A stretch of DNA of 64,000 nt from Gloeobacter violaceus PCC 7421 (GTDB lineage: Bacteria > Cyanobacteriota > Cyanobacteriia > Gloeobacterales > Gloeobacteraceae): NCBI RefSeq assembly GCF_000011385.1, contig NC_005125.1, positions 2,914,001 to 2,978,000 on the forward strand. The letters run 5' to 3'. Position 1 is the stretch's first letter. Every line of letters begins with the position of its first letter. Made by a program: the position numbers and the translations under genes. Positions 1-10,100 of this stretch are shown one piece after another. Below the pieces are notes generated by a model that searched no databases, was not told where the DNA came from, and was given only the letters and a program-made list of their open reading frames with translations.

Positions 1-1362
1 CAGCTCGCCTGCGAGCACCTCGGAAGCAATCTTCAACAAGCTGCCGGTGGGGCTGAAGCTCCAGATTTTGAGCTTCTCCAGTTCGGGATCCTCGGCAATC
101 GTGCGCAGCTTGTCCAGGTGCTGGGCAGTCTGCTCGGATTGACCCTTGGCCAGTTGCGCCCTGCCCTGGGCGTAATGCCAGACGCCGGTCGGATATTTGA
201 GATCGGCCTCTGGGGCGGGAGTGGCGAGAATTTCGTCCCATTTGCCGAAGCGCACGGCGGTGTAGGTCGGGATGGTCGAGAAGTGCTGCAGGCCGCCCGC
301 CAGATCCGGGGCGCGCAGCAGTTTAGGCTCGACCCGGGCGGTGAAGCGAGCCGCCTCCATCGCCACGGTGCTCTGGCCGCTCATCGAGGCGGCAAACCAC
401 AAAAAGTGGTGGTTGTGGGGCCTGTACAAAAGCGGATAGATGCCCTGGGCGTGGCAGGAAGCGACGTAGGCGTCGTCCGCCTCAATGGCGCGCTGGTTGG
501 AGAGCACCGCATCGGGGTAGCGGCCCACCCGGATATAGATGTGCGAAGCCATATGCACCAGATGGCCGGCACCCGGCACCAGGGTTATCAACCGGTCCGC
601 CGCCGCCACCCCCAGCTCCGGGCGCTGCTTCTCGACGGCGTGAATATAGAAGTGGTTGGCGCCGGGATGGTCGGATTTGCGCTCCAGGACCGATTCGAGG
701 GTGGCGATAATCTGTCTGGCCTGCGGCTTTGGTTGGCCGTCCGGTTGCCAGTAGTCCCAGGGGGAAGTATCCATCAGCGCTTCCGCGTACAGGGTGGCGG
801 CGTCCAGATCGGCGGGATAGCGCCGGGCCACTTCGCCCATCGCCCGGGCGTAGGCCAGATCCAAAGGCTTTCTGTCCTGCGGGGGCTTCGAGGCGTAGCG
901 CTTGGCCAGCGCCTGGATGTAGGCGCGCTCCCTGACACTTGCACCCTTGCTGAGGGCAACGGCTTTGCGGACCGCCCGCCAGGCTTCGGGAACGGCCTCG
1001 GGGGCCATCGGGGCGTTGATGTTGGGACCGAGGACGTAGGCCCAGCCCCAGTAGCACATCGCACAATTCGGATCGAGTCGGGCCGCTTCTTTGAAGGAAC
1101 GGGCCGCCTCGGCGTGGTTGAAGCCGTAGGCCAGGATCAGCCCCTGGTCGAAGTAGCGCTGGGCCTGGGGATTGCGGGTGGAAACGGGATGGTGATAGTT
1201 GCCGAGCTTGTTGAACAGCGGCGCTGTGCTCTTGGCCTCGGTGTGGGAAGCGGCGTGATGGCCGGGCTGGCGGGCTCCAAGCGGGCTCACCAGCGTCGGG
1301 ATGGCCGCCGACAACCCCAAGGTGGTCAGCAGCGCAAGCAGTGTGGATGTTTTGGGTTGCAT
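1..1362 (-). CDS. Exported TPR-repeat protein (3' end outside window)
   Basis: The minus-strand frame is open from an ATG at 1362 to the window edge, giving 454 codons with no stop, so the C-terminus is missing. The N-terminus looks like a signal peptide (MQPKTSTLLALLTTLGLSAA). It is followed by TPR-like helices such as QRYFDQGLILAYGFNHAEAA and a segment with WGWAYVLGPN, a pattern seen in large periplasmic TPR proteins of unknown function. Two His-rich stretches (HFYIHAVEK, HMASHIYIR) recur in that family. The long plus-strand frame over the same bases is the antisense shadow of this GC-rich gene. The exact role is unknown; protein-protein interaction in the periplasm is inferred from the repeats. 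Confidence 0.8.
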   Translation of the reverse strand, partial: MQPKTSTLLALLTTLGLSAAIPTLVSPLGARQPGHHAASHTEAKSTAPLFNKLGNYHHPVSTRNPQAQRYFDQGLILAYGFNHAEAARSFKEAARLDPNCAMCYWGWAYVLGPNINAPMAPEAVPEAWRAVRKAVALSKGASVRERAYIQALAKRYASKPPQDRKPLDLAYARAMGEVARRYPADLDAATLYAEALMDTSPWDYWQPDGQPKPQARQIIATLESVLERKSDHPGANHFYIHAVEKQRPELGVAAADRLITLVPGAGHLVHMASHIYIRVGRYPDAVLSNQRAIEADDAYVASCHAQGIYPLLYRPHNHHFLWFAASMSGQSTVAMEAARFTARVEPKLLRAPDLAGGLQHFSTIPTYTAVRFGKWDEILATPAPEADLKYPTGVWHYAQGRAQLAKGQSEQTAQHLDKLRTIAEDPELEKLKIWSFSPTGSLLKIASEVLAGEL

Positions 1363-1400
1363 GGGGGTAACGACCTCCAAGGGGAAAGGATAAGCCCCGG

Positions 1401-2453
1401 TCAGCCAGGTGTGCTCCGGTGTTCCGGATGCCACAGTTCCATGTGCCGGGCGTGGGTTTCGAGGTACGCCCCCGTCTGGAAGTGGGCGTCGTAAAATTCC
1501 AGATCCAGATGGTGGGCCTGCAGGTAGGTGAGGACGAACACCGAGGGCACCGTACCGGGAAATTTGCCGAAGCGATCGAAGATGTACTGGGCCATCAAGG
1601 CGACACAGGCTTTGAATTCGGCGCTGTGCACTTCGGCACTGGTGCGGATGCGGGACGACTCTTTCCAGGGACCGGGGGTGGCGGCGCAGAAAGGACCGCC
1701 CGGCCCGAACTTGCGCCGGGCAAAGGCTTCGACGGCGGCGGACATGTCCAGGTAGTGGGGTGGGCAAAAAGCTTCGAAGACGCCGGGAAGTCCAGTGGGA
1801 TTGGGCAGCGACCAGTGCGGGTCGCTGTCGTAGCGAAACCCCAGGCCGGGCACCTCCGGATTGCCGCTCGCGCCGAGCATCGTCATGCGGTCGATGCCGT
1901 CGAACATCCAGCCTCCCAGACCCATCGCCTGCAGCATCAGCATCCCCGCGTAGCAACTGGTCGACAGTTCGGCGGTGCACTCAGTGAGCGAGTACTGCTC
2001 CATGTAGGTCAGCGGGAAAAGATTGTCCAGATCCACCAGATGCTTGAAGCGCTCCAGGCCCGGGATCTGTTCGCGATTGACGTCGTCGTGGATGCCGTAG
2101 CCGTTTTGCACCAGAAAGCAGAGGATGGCAATCAGGTGCTGGGCAATATCGCCTACCGGAACGAGCAGCAGAGTGCCCGGGCGGTTGACGCACCAGGTGT
2201 TGTGCCCTTCCATGTAGGGCTCGGCGGCCCGCAGGTGCAGGCGGCCGGCCGCGATCTTGCGGATGCGGCTTCTGTGAATCTCCAGAATCGCGTCTAGATC
2301 CACTTCAGTGATATCGCTGCTGTGCTCGGTGGTACCGAGGGAGAAGCGCCGGGCGCGGCGGCCAAATAGCGCTTCAAACAGCGGAAATTCGAGGGCTGTC
2401 TTGAGGCCGGGCAGATACGCGGCCGTTTCCCGATTCGGGGGGGATGCGATCAT
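1401..2453 (-). CDS. Conserved hypothetical protein, 350 aa
   Basis: This is a complete 350-aa frame with an ATG at 2453 and a purine-rich AGGA just upstream. I do not recognise the family. The protein is soluble, with no signal peptide or membrane segment. It has a His/Trp-rich centre (YMEGHNTWCVNRPGT) and a Gly-rich segment (LQAMGLGGWMFDGIDRM) that faintly resembles the flavin-facing part of nitroreductase-like folds; I would not assign it on that. It lies 48 bp downstream of the small ABM-like gene on the same strand, so the two are probably co-transcribed and may act on the same substrate. The following TPR gene starts 39 bp further on. Confidence 0.75.
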   Translation of the reverse strand: MIASPPNRETAAYLPGLKTALEFPLFEALFGRRARRFSLGTTEHSSDITEVDLDAILEIHRSRIRKIAAGRLHLRAAEPYMEGHNTWCVNRPGTLLLVPVGDIAQHLIAILCFLVQNGYGIHDDVNREQIPGLERFKHLVDLDNLFPLTYMEQYSLTECTAELSTSCYAGMLMLQAMGLGGWMFDGIDRMTMLGASGNPEVPGLGFRYDSDPHWSLPNPTGLPGVFEAFCPPHYLDMSAAVEAFARRKFGPGGPFCAATPGPWKESSRIRTSAEVHSAEFKACVALMAQYIFDRFGKFPGTVPSVFVLTYLQAHHLDLEFYDAHFQTGAYLETHARHMELWHPEHRSTPG

Positions 2454-2501
2454 GGATTCCTCCTAGGCACAGGCAAAGGTTGGATCGGCGGACACCAAAG
2501 C

Positions 2502-2816
2502 TCAACCGACGGCCACCGGCTCGGCGACAGTGTTGTCGACAATGACCGGGCTTTCGAAGTAGAACACCGACGGCTCAGAACCGTACTGCTCGGCGATCTG
2601 GCGCAGCAGGCCGCCTGCATAAAAGCGCTCGGCCGCCTGACGCGACTCCCACAGGTAGACCCCGCCGCCGGTCGTGCCGTCTTCGGAGAGCAAAAAGTAC
2701 TTGCGCACCAATCCCGGCACGCCGCGAAACTGCCCCGCCACCTGGGCAAAGAGGTCTTTGACCTCCGCGCGGGTTAGCGCTCTGGGTAGCGAAAACTGAA
2801 CGATAGCCGTGATCAT
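2502..2816 (-). CDS. YdhR/ABM-type small monooxygenase-like protein
   Basis: This 104-aa protein begins MITAIVQFSLPRALTRAEV and continues with a GVPGLVRKYFLL strand and a GGVYLWESRQAAERFY segment. That is the layout of dimeric alpha-beta barrel proteins of the YdhR/antibiotic-biosynthesis-monooxygenase type. Length and the 'GLxRKYF...YLWE' signature fit the family. Members are small cofactor-poor oxygenases or binding proteins of mostly unknown substrate. It is the first gene of a probable two- or three-gene minus-strand operon with the 350-aa protein. The family call is by pattern; the reaction is unknown. Confidence 0.75.
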   Translation of the reverse strand: MITAIVQFSLPRALTRAEVKDLFAQVAGQFRGVPGLVRKYFLLSEDGTTGGGVYLWESRQAAERFYAGGLLRQIAEQYGSEPSVFYFESPVIVDNTVAEPVAVG

Positions 2817-3414
2817 GGCCAGGCTCCAAAAAGAAACGATCCAGCGTGAAAATCAGCCGACAGAGACCACCCTTCGAATGGGTGGTCCGACACGTTCGCA
2901 AACGCTTGGTTTTTGTGGAGACTTTGTCGAAAAAAGTGCTTTGACAGCATTTCGAACGTGTGCGATCTATGCTCCACCTTCCGGTCTAGAGATTCAAGAC
3001 TCCCGATACGGCAAAGGATTGAGCGCACGGCTTCACAGGGTGCTCCTTGGGTGAGTACGCCGCAGGTAGCCGAACGGATCGCAGCCGACAAAAGGGCATT
3101 TCCCCACAGCCGATCTGCTGCATGGGGTGGTTCGTAGTTTAAGCAGAGGCCAGACCGCTGCGGATTGCGCCGGAGATGCTTGGGGCTCGGTAATCGACTT
3201 TTTTGGCAGTGACGAGGAGTAACGGAACGACCGAACGGGTTGCAATCTCGGCGGAGAGGAAGTTTCCTCTCCGCTTTTGTGCTGTGTGGGCCAGTGCCCT
3301 TGCGCTTCGGCGCAATGTTCGCCAGTAGGGTGGGTCTGTCGCCATCGGCGGTTCGTAATCTTCTTCAGATGACAGTTGGGTCCAGTCACTTACTGCAATC
3401 AAAAGGAGAAAACG
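2817..3414. other. 598-bp intergenic region with orphan promoter-like and terminator signals
   Basis: No convincing protein-coding frame is present; the short frames lack ribosome-binding sites and family features. A perfect TTGACA at 2940-2945 and a perfect 11-bp terminator hairpin at 3251-3274 followed by TTTT bracket about 300 bases on the plus strand. Between them a nested hairpin (CCCCA-CAGC...GCTG-TGGGG, about 3102-3128) is visible. This may be a small RNA gene; see findings. Confidence 0.5.
3251..3279 (+). terminator. Rho-independent terminator
   Basis: GCGGAGAGGAA (3251-3261) and TTCCTCTCCGC (3264-3274) form a perfect 11-bp stem with a 2-base gap, followed by TTTT. No plus-strand gene lies upstream, so it must end a non-coding transcript or protect the downstream gene. 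Confidence 0.7.
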
Positions 3415-4083
3415 ATGGAATGGCTAGATAACGCTCTGGACTCTGCCGAGCGCCTGGGTAACAAAGCCCTCGACAGCGTCACGCACTCGGCAAGAGCCAT
3501 TGAAGATGAAATTGATTCCGACCACGACGGCAGCTTGATCGACAACTTCGTTCCGGATCTGGTCGGCAAGATTCCTGTGGTCGGTGAATTTGCCAAGGGA
3601 GCCCTGGAGCCGGTCGCCGAGGAACTGGGGGATATGACCACCGACATCCTGGGCACCCGCAATCAGGGTTTGTTTAGCGAAGAAGGCTCCTTCGACGCCG
3701 AAAAGTGTGAGGACGAGGACTACAAAGGCGACGGCCACTTCGATGGGTTCGGCCAGGCCATCAACGAAGAATTCGGAATCGGCGAAAACAACCCGGCCGA
3801 TTTGCTCATCGGCTTCGGAGCTGCGACCACCCCGCTGGGTATCCTCAACCCGGGTCCCATCGCTCTGGGCATGGTCGCGAACGAATTGCGCGGTCGTGAA
3901 GATCCTTTCGAGCAGGACGGCAGCGACAGTTCGGGCATCTGGGCGGGCGAAGCCGAAGGGGGCGGGTCGCTCCCCGGCGCAGACGACGGTGCCTACGCAT
4001 CGGATGAGACCGGCGCAGACTGGGGCGCGGGGGATTTTGTCGAAGAATACGACAACGGCCTGGTGCCGGAGGACGAGTACTAA
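3415..4083 (+). CDS. Acidic hypothetical protein with Ca-loop-like motifs
   Basis: The start is ATG 3415, chosen because AAAAGGAG sits 7 bases upstream; a longer in-frame start at 3376 has no such site. The product is 222 aa, strongly acidic, with no signal peptide. Residues near 40-50 read [10 protein letters not shown] and near 115 read [10 protein letters not shown]. Both resemble DxDxDG calcium-binding loops, although position 12 of the first loop is not acidic. A hydrophobic Gly/Pro-rich stretch ([19 protein letters not shown]) lies near the middle, and the C-terminal 50 residues are Asp/Glu/Gly-rich and probably disordered. I do not recognise a family. It stands alone, flanked by terminators on both sides. 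Confidence 0.7.
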   Translation: MEWLDNALDSAERLGNKALDSVTHSARAIEDEIDSDHDGSLIDNFVPDLVGKIPVVGEFAKGALEPVAEELGDMTTDILGTRNQGLFSEEGSFDAEKCEDEDYKGDGHFDGFGQAINEEFGIGENNPADLLIGFGAATTPLGILNPGPIALGMVANELRGREDPFEQDGSDSSGIWAGEAEGGGSLPGADDGAYASDETGADWGAGDFVEEYDNGLVPEDEY

Positions 4084-4136
4084 ACTTCGCCCCCGAAGCC
4101 GCGTCGGCCCATTTTTTTGCTTGTTGGTCGGTATCG

Positions 4137-4171
4137 ACGGCGCCGGTTTCAACCGCCGGCGCCGTTTTTTC
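4137..4171 (+). terminator. Rho-independent terminator
   Basis: ACGGCGCCGG (4137-4146) pairs with CCGGCGCCGT (4156-4165), followed by TTTTTT. It ends the acidic-protein gene and separates it from apt. Confidence 0.85.
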
Positions 4172-4274
4172 TCGTCGCAAGCCGAGGGCGGATCCATCGG
4201 ATAACCGACGGCCCTCTGCGAAGGCCATAGGTGTCGCAGATGCTACCATTGGCCACAACCGAGGCGTGTTCACC

Positions 4275-4790
4275 ATGGACCTCAAAGACTACATCCGCAC
4301 CGTCCCCGATTTTCCCGAACCCGGCATTCTCTTTCGCGACATCACCACGCTGCTGCACGAACCCAAGGCCCTGCGCTACACCATCGACAGTCTGGCGGAA
4401 CAGACTGGCTCCCTCGGTGCCGATTATGTCGTGGGCATCGAATCGCGGGGGTTCATGTTCGGTACGCCTCTGGCGATCAAACTGGACTGCGGCTTCGTGC
4501 CGGTGCGCAAACCCGGCAAGTTGCCGGCGGCAGTATTTAAAGAGGAATACACCCTCGAATACGGCAAGAACGCCCTCGAAATCCACCAGGACGCCTTTGC
4601 GGCCCCCAGCCGCGTGCTGGTGGTCGACGATTTGCTGGCCACCGGCGGGACCGCCGTCGCCGCCGCCCAACTGGTCGAGCGGGCCGGGGGTACAGTTGTG
4701 GGATTCGGATTTATCATAGAGCTAACCTTTCTCAATGGGCGCGCGAAACTGCCGGAGGGTCCTTCGGCAGTTGCTTTGGTCTCTTATTAA
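4275..4790 (+). CDS. apt: Adenine phosphoribosyltransferase
   Basis: Apt converts adenine and PRPP to AMP in cytosolic purine salvage. The 171-aa product starts [20 protein letters not shown] at ATG 4275, which matches where the family usually begins; a GTG nine bases earlier is possible but less likely. The PRPP-binding motif [14 protein letters not shown] is intact, and [10 protein letters not shown] is the family's flexible-loop region. Length is normal. The rel gene begins 25 bp after the stop, so the two may share a transcript; both handle purine nucleotides. Confidence 0.95.
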   Translation: MDLKDYIRTVPDFPEPGILFRDITTLLHEPKALRYTIDSLAEQTGSLGADYVVGIESRGFMFGTPLAIKLDCGFVPVRKPGKLPAAVFKEEYTLEYGKNALEIHQDAFAAPSRVLVVDDLLATGGTAVAAAQLVERAGGTVVGFGFIIELTFLNGRAKLPEGPSAVALVSY

Positions 4791-4815
4791 TGTGAGAAAA
4801 GGGGTGGTGGGCGGT

Positions 4816-7068
4816 ATGCATCTGGTCTCAGCCGAGTTCGAAACGCTCCAGCTTCCTGACTGGCTCAAAGATTGCCTGGATCATCCGCACGGCACCCAGG
4901 AGTGGACCACCGCCAACAGCGAGACGAGCCTGACCACACCGCGCACCGTGAGCCTCGATCGCGGCCTGATCGCCCGCGCCTTCGACTTTGCCTATCGCCT
5001 GCACACCGGTCAAAACCGCGCCTCGGGCGAACCTTATATCCTCCACCCGGTGCAGGTGGCGGGGATGCTGCGCGAATTGGGTTCCGACAGCGCGATGGTG
5101 GCGGCGGGTTTTTTGCACGACATCATCGAGGATACCGCCACCACCTCCGAAGACCTCGAACAGCTTTTCGGCGAACAGGTGCGGCTCCTGGTCGAAGGAG
5201 TGACCAAGCTCTCAAAATTTACCTTCGACAGCAAAGAAGAGCGCCAGGCCGAGAATTTCCGGCGCATGTTTTTGGCGATGGCCCAGGATATCCGCGTCAT
5301 CGTCGTCAAGCTCGCCGACCGCCTGCACAACATGCGGACGCTCGATTTTCTGCCCACCCACAAGCAGCGTCGCATCGCCCAGGAGACGATGGACATCTTC
5401 GCGCCCCTGGCTAACCGCCTGGGTATCTGGCGCTTTAAGTGGGAACTCGAAGACCTCGCGTTCAAGTACCTCGATCCCGACGCCTATCGCCACATGCAGA
5501 AGCTCGTCTCCCAGAAGCGGGCCGAGCGCGAGCAATTTATCGATCAAGTCGTGCAGACCATCCGTGCCGAGATCGACCGCCAGCACATTCATGGCGAGAT
5601 CACCGGTCGGCCGAAGCATCTGTGGGGCATTTACCAGAAGATGCAGCGCCAACAAAAAGAATTTCACGAAATTTATGATGTCTCGGCGGTGCGGATCATC
5701 GTCGAGCAGCAAGAGGAATGTTACCGGGCGCTGTCGATCGTCCATAACAAATTCCGCCCGATCCCCGGTCGCTTCAAAGATTACATCGGCCTGCCCAAAC
5801 CAAACCGCTACCAGTCGCTGCACACGGCGGTGGTCGGCCCCGAGGGCAAGCCCCTCGAAGTGCAGATCCGCACGGTGGACATGCACCGCATCGCTGAGTA
5901 CGGTATTGCCGCCCACTGGAAATACAAGGAGGCTGGCTCGGTAGTGGTAGCGAGCCAGGAAGAAAAATTTACCTGGCTCAGGCAACTGCTCGACTGGCAG
6001 AGCGATCTCAAAGACGCGGGCGAATACCTGGAGACGATCAAAGAAGATCTCTTCTATTCAGAAGTCTACGTCTTCACCCCAAAAGGCGATGTGGTCGAAC
6101 TGCCGCGCGGCGGTACCCCCGTCGATTTTGCCTACCGTATCCACACCGAGGTGGGCAACCGCTGCGTGGGTGCTAAAGTCAACGACCGGATGGTGCCGCT
6201 CGATTCGCAACTCAAAAATGGCGACATCGTCGAGATTCTCACGTCCAAAAATTCCCACCCGAGCCTCGACTGGATCAATTTCGTCGTTACTTCTTCGGCC
6301 AAAAACCGCATCCGCCAGTGGTTCAAGCGCTCCACCCGCGAGCAGAACATCGAGCAGGGCCGCGACATGCTCGCCCGCGAACTGGGCAAGGGCAATCTCG
6401 AGAACCTGCTCAAATCCGACCGCATGCTCAAAGTCGCCCAAAGACTCAATTTCACCACCGTCGAGGATTTGCTCGCCGCCCTCGGGTACGGCGAGGTGAC
6501 GCAGGCCAGCGTGCTCAACAAGCTCCAGGAGAGCACCCCGACCTCCACCCCGGCCGAAATGGTCGAACTGCCCACCCAGAAGAGCGCCGGGATGCCCACC
6601 CCGAGCGACAAACCGATCCTGGGCATCGAGGGGATACCCTACCATTTGGCCAAGTGTTGCAACCCGCTGCCCGGTGAACCGATCATCGGCGTCGTCACCC
6701 GCATCAACCGCAGCATCAGCATCCACCACCACGGTTGCCCGAACGCCACCAAAGTCGACCCCGACCAGTTGATTCCCGTTTCCTGGAACCGCAGCTATAC
6801 CCAGCCGGGCCGCCCCCACACCTACCCGGTCGAGATCCAGGTAGAAGTGATCGACCGCATCGGTATGCTCAAGGATCTGCTCGATCGCCTCGCCAGCGAG
6901 CGCATCAACGTGCGCGACGCCCGGGTGAGCACCTACCCCAATTCGACGGCGATCGTAGACCTCAAAATCGACATCACCGGCAAGCAGCAACTCGATCAAG
7001 TCGCCGCCCAGATGGGCAAGATGGCCGACGTGCTCACCGTGCGCTGCCGCCACCGCCACCGGGAATAA
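4816..7068 (+). CDS. rel: Bifunctional (p)ppGpp synthetase/hydrolase (RelA/SpoT family)
   Basis: This enzyme makes and degrades the alarmone (p)ppGpp. From ATG 4816 the product is 750 aa; upstream in-frame starts (for example GTG 4792) cannot be excluded. Domains in order are an HD hydrolase domain with FLHDIIEDT (His101-Asp102), a synthetase domain with RFKDYIGLPKPNRYQSLHT near residue 320, a TGS domain near 415 (VYVFTPKGDVVELPRG), a Cys/His-containing zinc-finger-like segment (AKCCNPLPG) near 615, and a C-terminal ACT domain (about 675-750). Both catalytic halves keep their key residues, so dual activity is expected. It follows apt closely. Confidence 0.95.
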   Translation: MHLVSAEFETLQLPDWLKDCLDHPHGTQEWTTANSETSLTTPRTVSLDRGLIARAFDFAYRLHTGQNRASGEPYILHPVQVAGMLRELGSDSAMVAAGFLHDIIEDTATTSEDLEQLFGEQVRLLVEGVTKLSKFTFDSKEERQAENFRRMFLAMAQDIRVIVVKLADRLHNMRTLDFLPTHKQRRIAQETMDIFAPLANRLGIWRFKWELEDLAFKYLDPDAYRHMQKLVSQKRAEREQFIDQVVQTIRAEIDRQHIHGEITGRPKHLWGIYQKMQRQQKEFHEIYDVSAVRIIVEQQEECYRALSIVHNKFRPIPGRFKDYIGLPKPNRYQSLHTAVVGPEGKPLEVQIRTVDMHRIAEYGIAAHWKYKEAGSVVVASQEEKFTWLRQLLDWQSDLKDAGEYLETIKEDLFYSEVYVFTPKGDVVELPRGGTPVDFAYRIHTEVGNRCVGAKVNDRMVPLDSQLKNGDIVEILTSKNSHPSLDWINFVVTSSAKNRIRQWFKRSTREQNIEQGRDMLARELGKGNLENLLKSDRMLKVAQRLNFTTVEDLLAALGYGEVTQASVLNKLQESTPTSTPAEMVELPTQKSAGMPTPSDKPILGIEGIPYHLAKCCNPLPGEPIIGVVTRINRSISIHHHGCPNATKVDPDQLIPVSWNRSYTQPGRPHTYPVEIQVEVIDRIGMLKDLLDRLASERINVRDARVSTYPNSTAIVDLKIDITGKQQLDQVAAQMGKMADVLTVRCRHRHRE

Positions 7069-7185
7069 CCCGGCGCCGGCGTCCCGGGGCGTCCTCCTCC
7101 AGTCCTATGTCCTCGGGTAGAAAAACCGCCAGGCGGCCTATTCACACCGGCTCGTCGGATATCCTGTCTATAGACAAAATCCGGC

Positions 7186-10100
7186 ATGTCCATGGTAAGA
7201 CGCGGGACCCGCAGCGATTCGAGTTCAATATCGTCTGCCAGCCAAGACAAGCAACAGGACCGGCACCACCCCGCGCACGGGTGCCTGTCCGGCGGTGGAG
7301 AGATGGGCGCGCTGATGCGGGCGAAGGACTGGTCGGCCTCGCCCCTCGAAGCGCCCGATCACTGGCCGCAGAGCCTCAAGACAGCCCTGCGCATCTTGCT
7401 CACGTCGCGCTACGCGATGTGGATGGGCTGGGGGGAGCCGCTCACTTTCTTCTACAACGATGCCTACCGCCCGACGTTGGGCATCAAGCATCCCTGGGCG
7501 CTCGGCCACCCCGCACAGCAAGTCTGGAAGGAAATCTGGCGCGATATCGCTCCGCGCATCGAAACCGTACTCAAGACGGGCGAAGCCACTTACGACGAGG
7601 CGCTGTTGTTGTTTTTGGAGCGCAGCGGCTTTCCGGAGGAGACCTATCACACGTTTTCCTATAGCCCGCTGGCCGACGAAGCCGGTGAGGTCGCCGGCAT
7701 GCTGTGCGTGGTCACCGAGGAGACCGAGCGCGTCATCGGCGAGCGCCGCATGGCGCTTTTGCGCGAGTTGGCCTCGGATCTGGCCGCGACGCAGACCCAG
7801 GAGGAAGTGTTCGCCGCCGTCCAGAGGCAGGTGGGCAAGTATTCAAAAGATCTGCCCTTTACGCTGATGTACCTGTTCGACAGCGACGCGGGCGGCCGGG
7901 CGCGGCTTGCGGCGGCCACGGGCATAGAAGCCAAACATCCGGGGGCGCGGCCGATCATCGACCCTGCAACCTACGGCGGACCCTGGTCGGCCCATAAGCT
8001 TTGGGAGGGAGCGCCGCCCATTTTACTGAACGATTTCGAGGGGCAATTGGGCGGGAATCCGCCGAGCGGAGGGTGGGACAAGCCGCCGCACCAGGTGAGC
8101 GTCGTCCCGATCAAAAGCCAGGGCCAGGAGCGGCCGGCCGGCTTTCTGGTCGCGGCACTCAATCCGTACCGCCGTTATGACGCCGAGTACGCAGGCTTTG
8201 TCGATCTTTTGACCGGTCAGATTGCCGCGGGTCTGGCCAATGCCCGGGCTTACGAGGCGGAGTGCCGCAGGGCCGAGGCGCTCGCCGAGATCGACCGCGC
8301 CAAGACCGTTTTTTTCTCCAACGTCAGCCACGAGTTCCGCACGCCGCTATCGCTGCTGCTTGGACCGCTGGAAGATGTGCTGGCCGGCGACGGTATTTCG
8401 GCACCGACGCGCGAACAATTGACCCTGGCCCAGCGCAACGGCAGGAGGCTCCTGAAGCTGGTCAATACGCTGTTGGATTTCAGCCGCATCGAGGCCGGCC
8501 GGATCCAGGCGAATTTTCTGCCCACCGACCTGGCCTCCCTCACGGCGCAACTGGTCTCGGTCTTCCGCTCGGCCGTCGAAAAGGCCGGTCTGCGCCTGGT
8601 GATCGACTGCCCGCCGCTCGCAGAAGCGGTCTATGTCGATCGCGACATGTGGGAGAAAATCGTCCTCAACCTGCTCTCGAACGCCTTCAAGTTCACCCTC
8701 CGGGGGCAAATCGCCGTCCGGCTGCGCCAGCAAACCGGTGAAGTGTGCCTGGAGCTCGAAGACACCGGGGTCGGCATTGCCGCCCACGAGTTGCCGCGCA
8801 TCTTCGATCGCTTTCATCGGGTGGCGGGGGTGGCGGGGCGCTCCCACGAAGGTTCCGGCATCGGTTTGGCCCTGGTGGCCGAACTGGTCGAGATCCACGG
8901 CGGCAAGGTTTCGGTGCAAAGCGTTTCGGGCCGGGGCAGCACCTTCACCGTGCGGTTGCCCACCGGAACGGCCCACCTGCCTGCCGATCGCATTGGGGTG
9001 GCCCCAGGGCTCGCTTCCACCGCCGTCGCTGCCGACATCTTCGCCGATGAGGCAGCGCAGTGGACCAGCGGATGGCACGAAGAATGGCTCCCGCCACCTC
9101 CGAATCTTGCCCCGGACGCAGAGCAGCGAGCCCCCGACACTCCCCGTCCGTGCGTCCTGGTGGTCGATGACAACGCCGACATGCGGGCGTACATCGCGAA
9201 CTTGCTTAAAGCTCACTACGAGGTCGTTCTGGCCGGCGACGGCGTCGAGGCGCTGGCCGCTGTCGAGCGCCGGATGCCGGATCTGGTGCTCACCGATGTG
9301 ATGATGCCCCGGCTCGACGGCTTCGGTCTGCTGGCCGCTTTGCGGACGGACGAGCGCACCCGCGCACTGCCGGTGATTGTCCTGTCGGCACGGGCCGGGG
9401 AGGAGGCCACGCTCGCGGGCCTGGAAAGGGGAGCGGACGATTATCTGAGCAAACCGTTTGCCGCTCGGGAATTGTTGGGGCGGGTGAAGGCCAATCTGGA
9501 ACTTTCGCGATTGCGCGGAGAGACTGCCCGCCTGTTGCACGCCTCCGAGGAGCGCGCCCGCTTGGCCATCCGGGTAGGAAGGCTCGGGACCTGGCGCTTC
9601 GTTCCGACAAGCGGCGTGGCCACCATGGACGAGCGGATGCGCGAAATCTGGGGCGAGCCGGAGGATACTTTCCAACTATCCCTGGCGCAGGCGATGGAGC
9701 GCATCCACCCGGCCGACCGGGAGCGCGTGTCCCAGGCGGTCGACGCGGCGCTCGATCCGGCCTCGGCGGGCACCCTCGAAATCGACTACCGCATCGTCTG
9801 GCCCAACGGAAGCGAGCGCTGGGTCTCAGCCAACGGGCAGGTGTTCTTTGAGCAGACAGAAGCGGGGAGCAGGCGGGCGGTCGATTTTATCGGCACCGCC
9901 CTGGATATCACCGAACGCAAGCGCATCGAGCAGGCGCTCGCCGGGAGCGAACAGCGCTACCGCCTGCTGGCCGAGTCGATCCCGCAGCTGGTGTGGACGG
10001 CCGATGTCGGCGGGACGCTTTTGGATGTCAACGGGCGGTGGTCCCAGTACACCGGGTTCACCCTCGAACAGGTCAAAAAGTCCGGTTGGGAGTCGGTGGT

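Noticed and set aside
118-1494. 458-codon plus-strand frame
   Set aside because: It is antisense to the exported TPR gene, has low-complexity Gly/Arg/His composition and no family.
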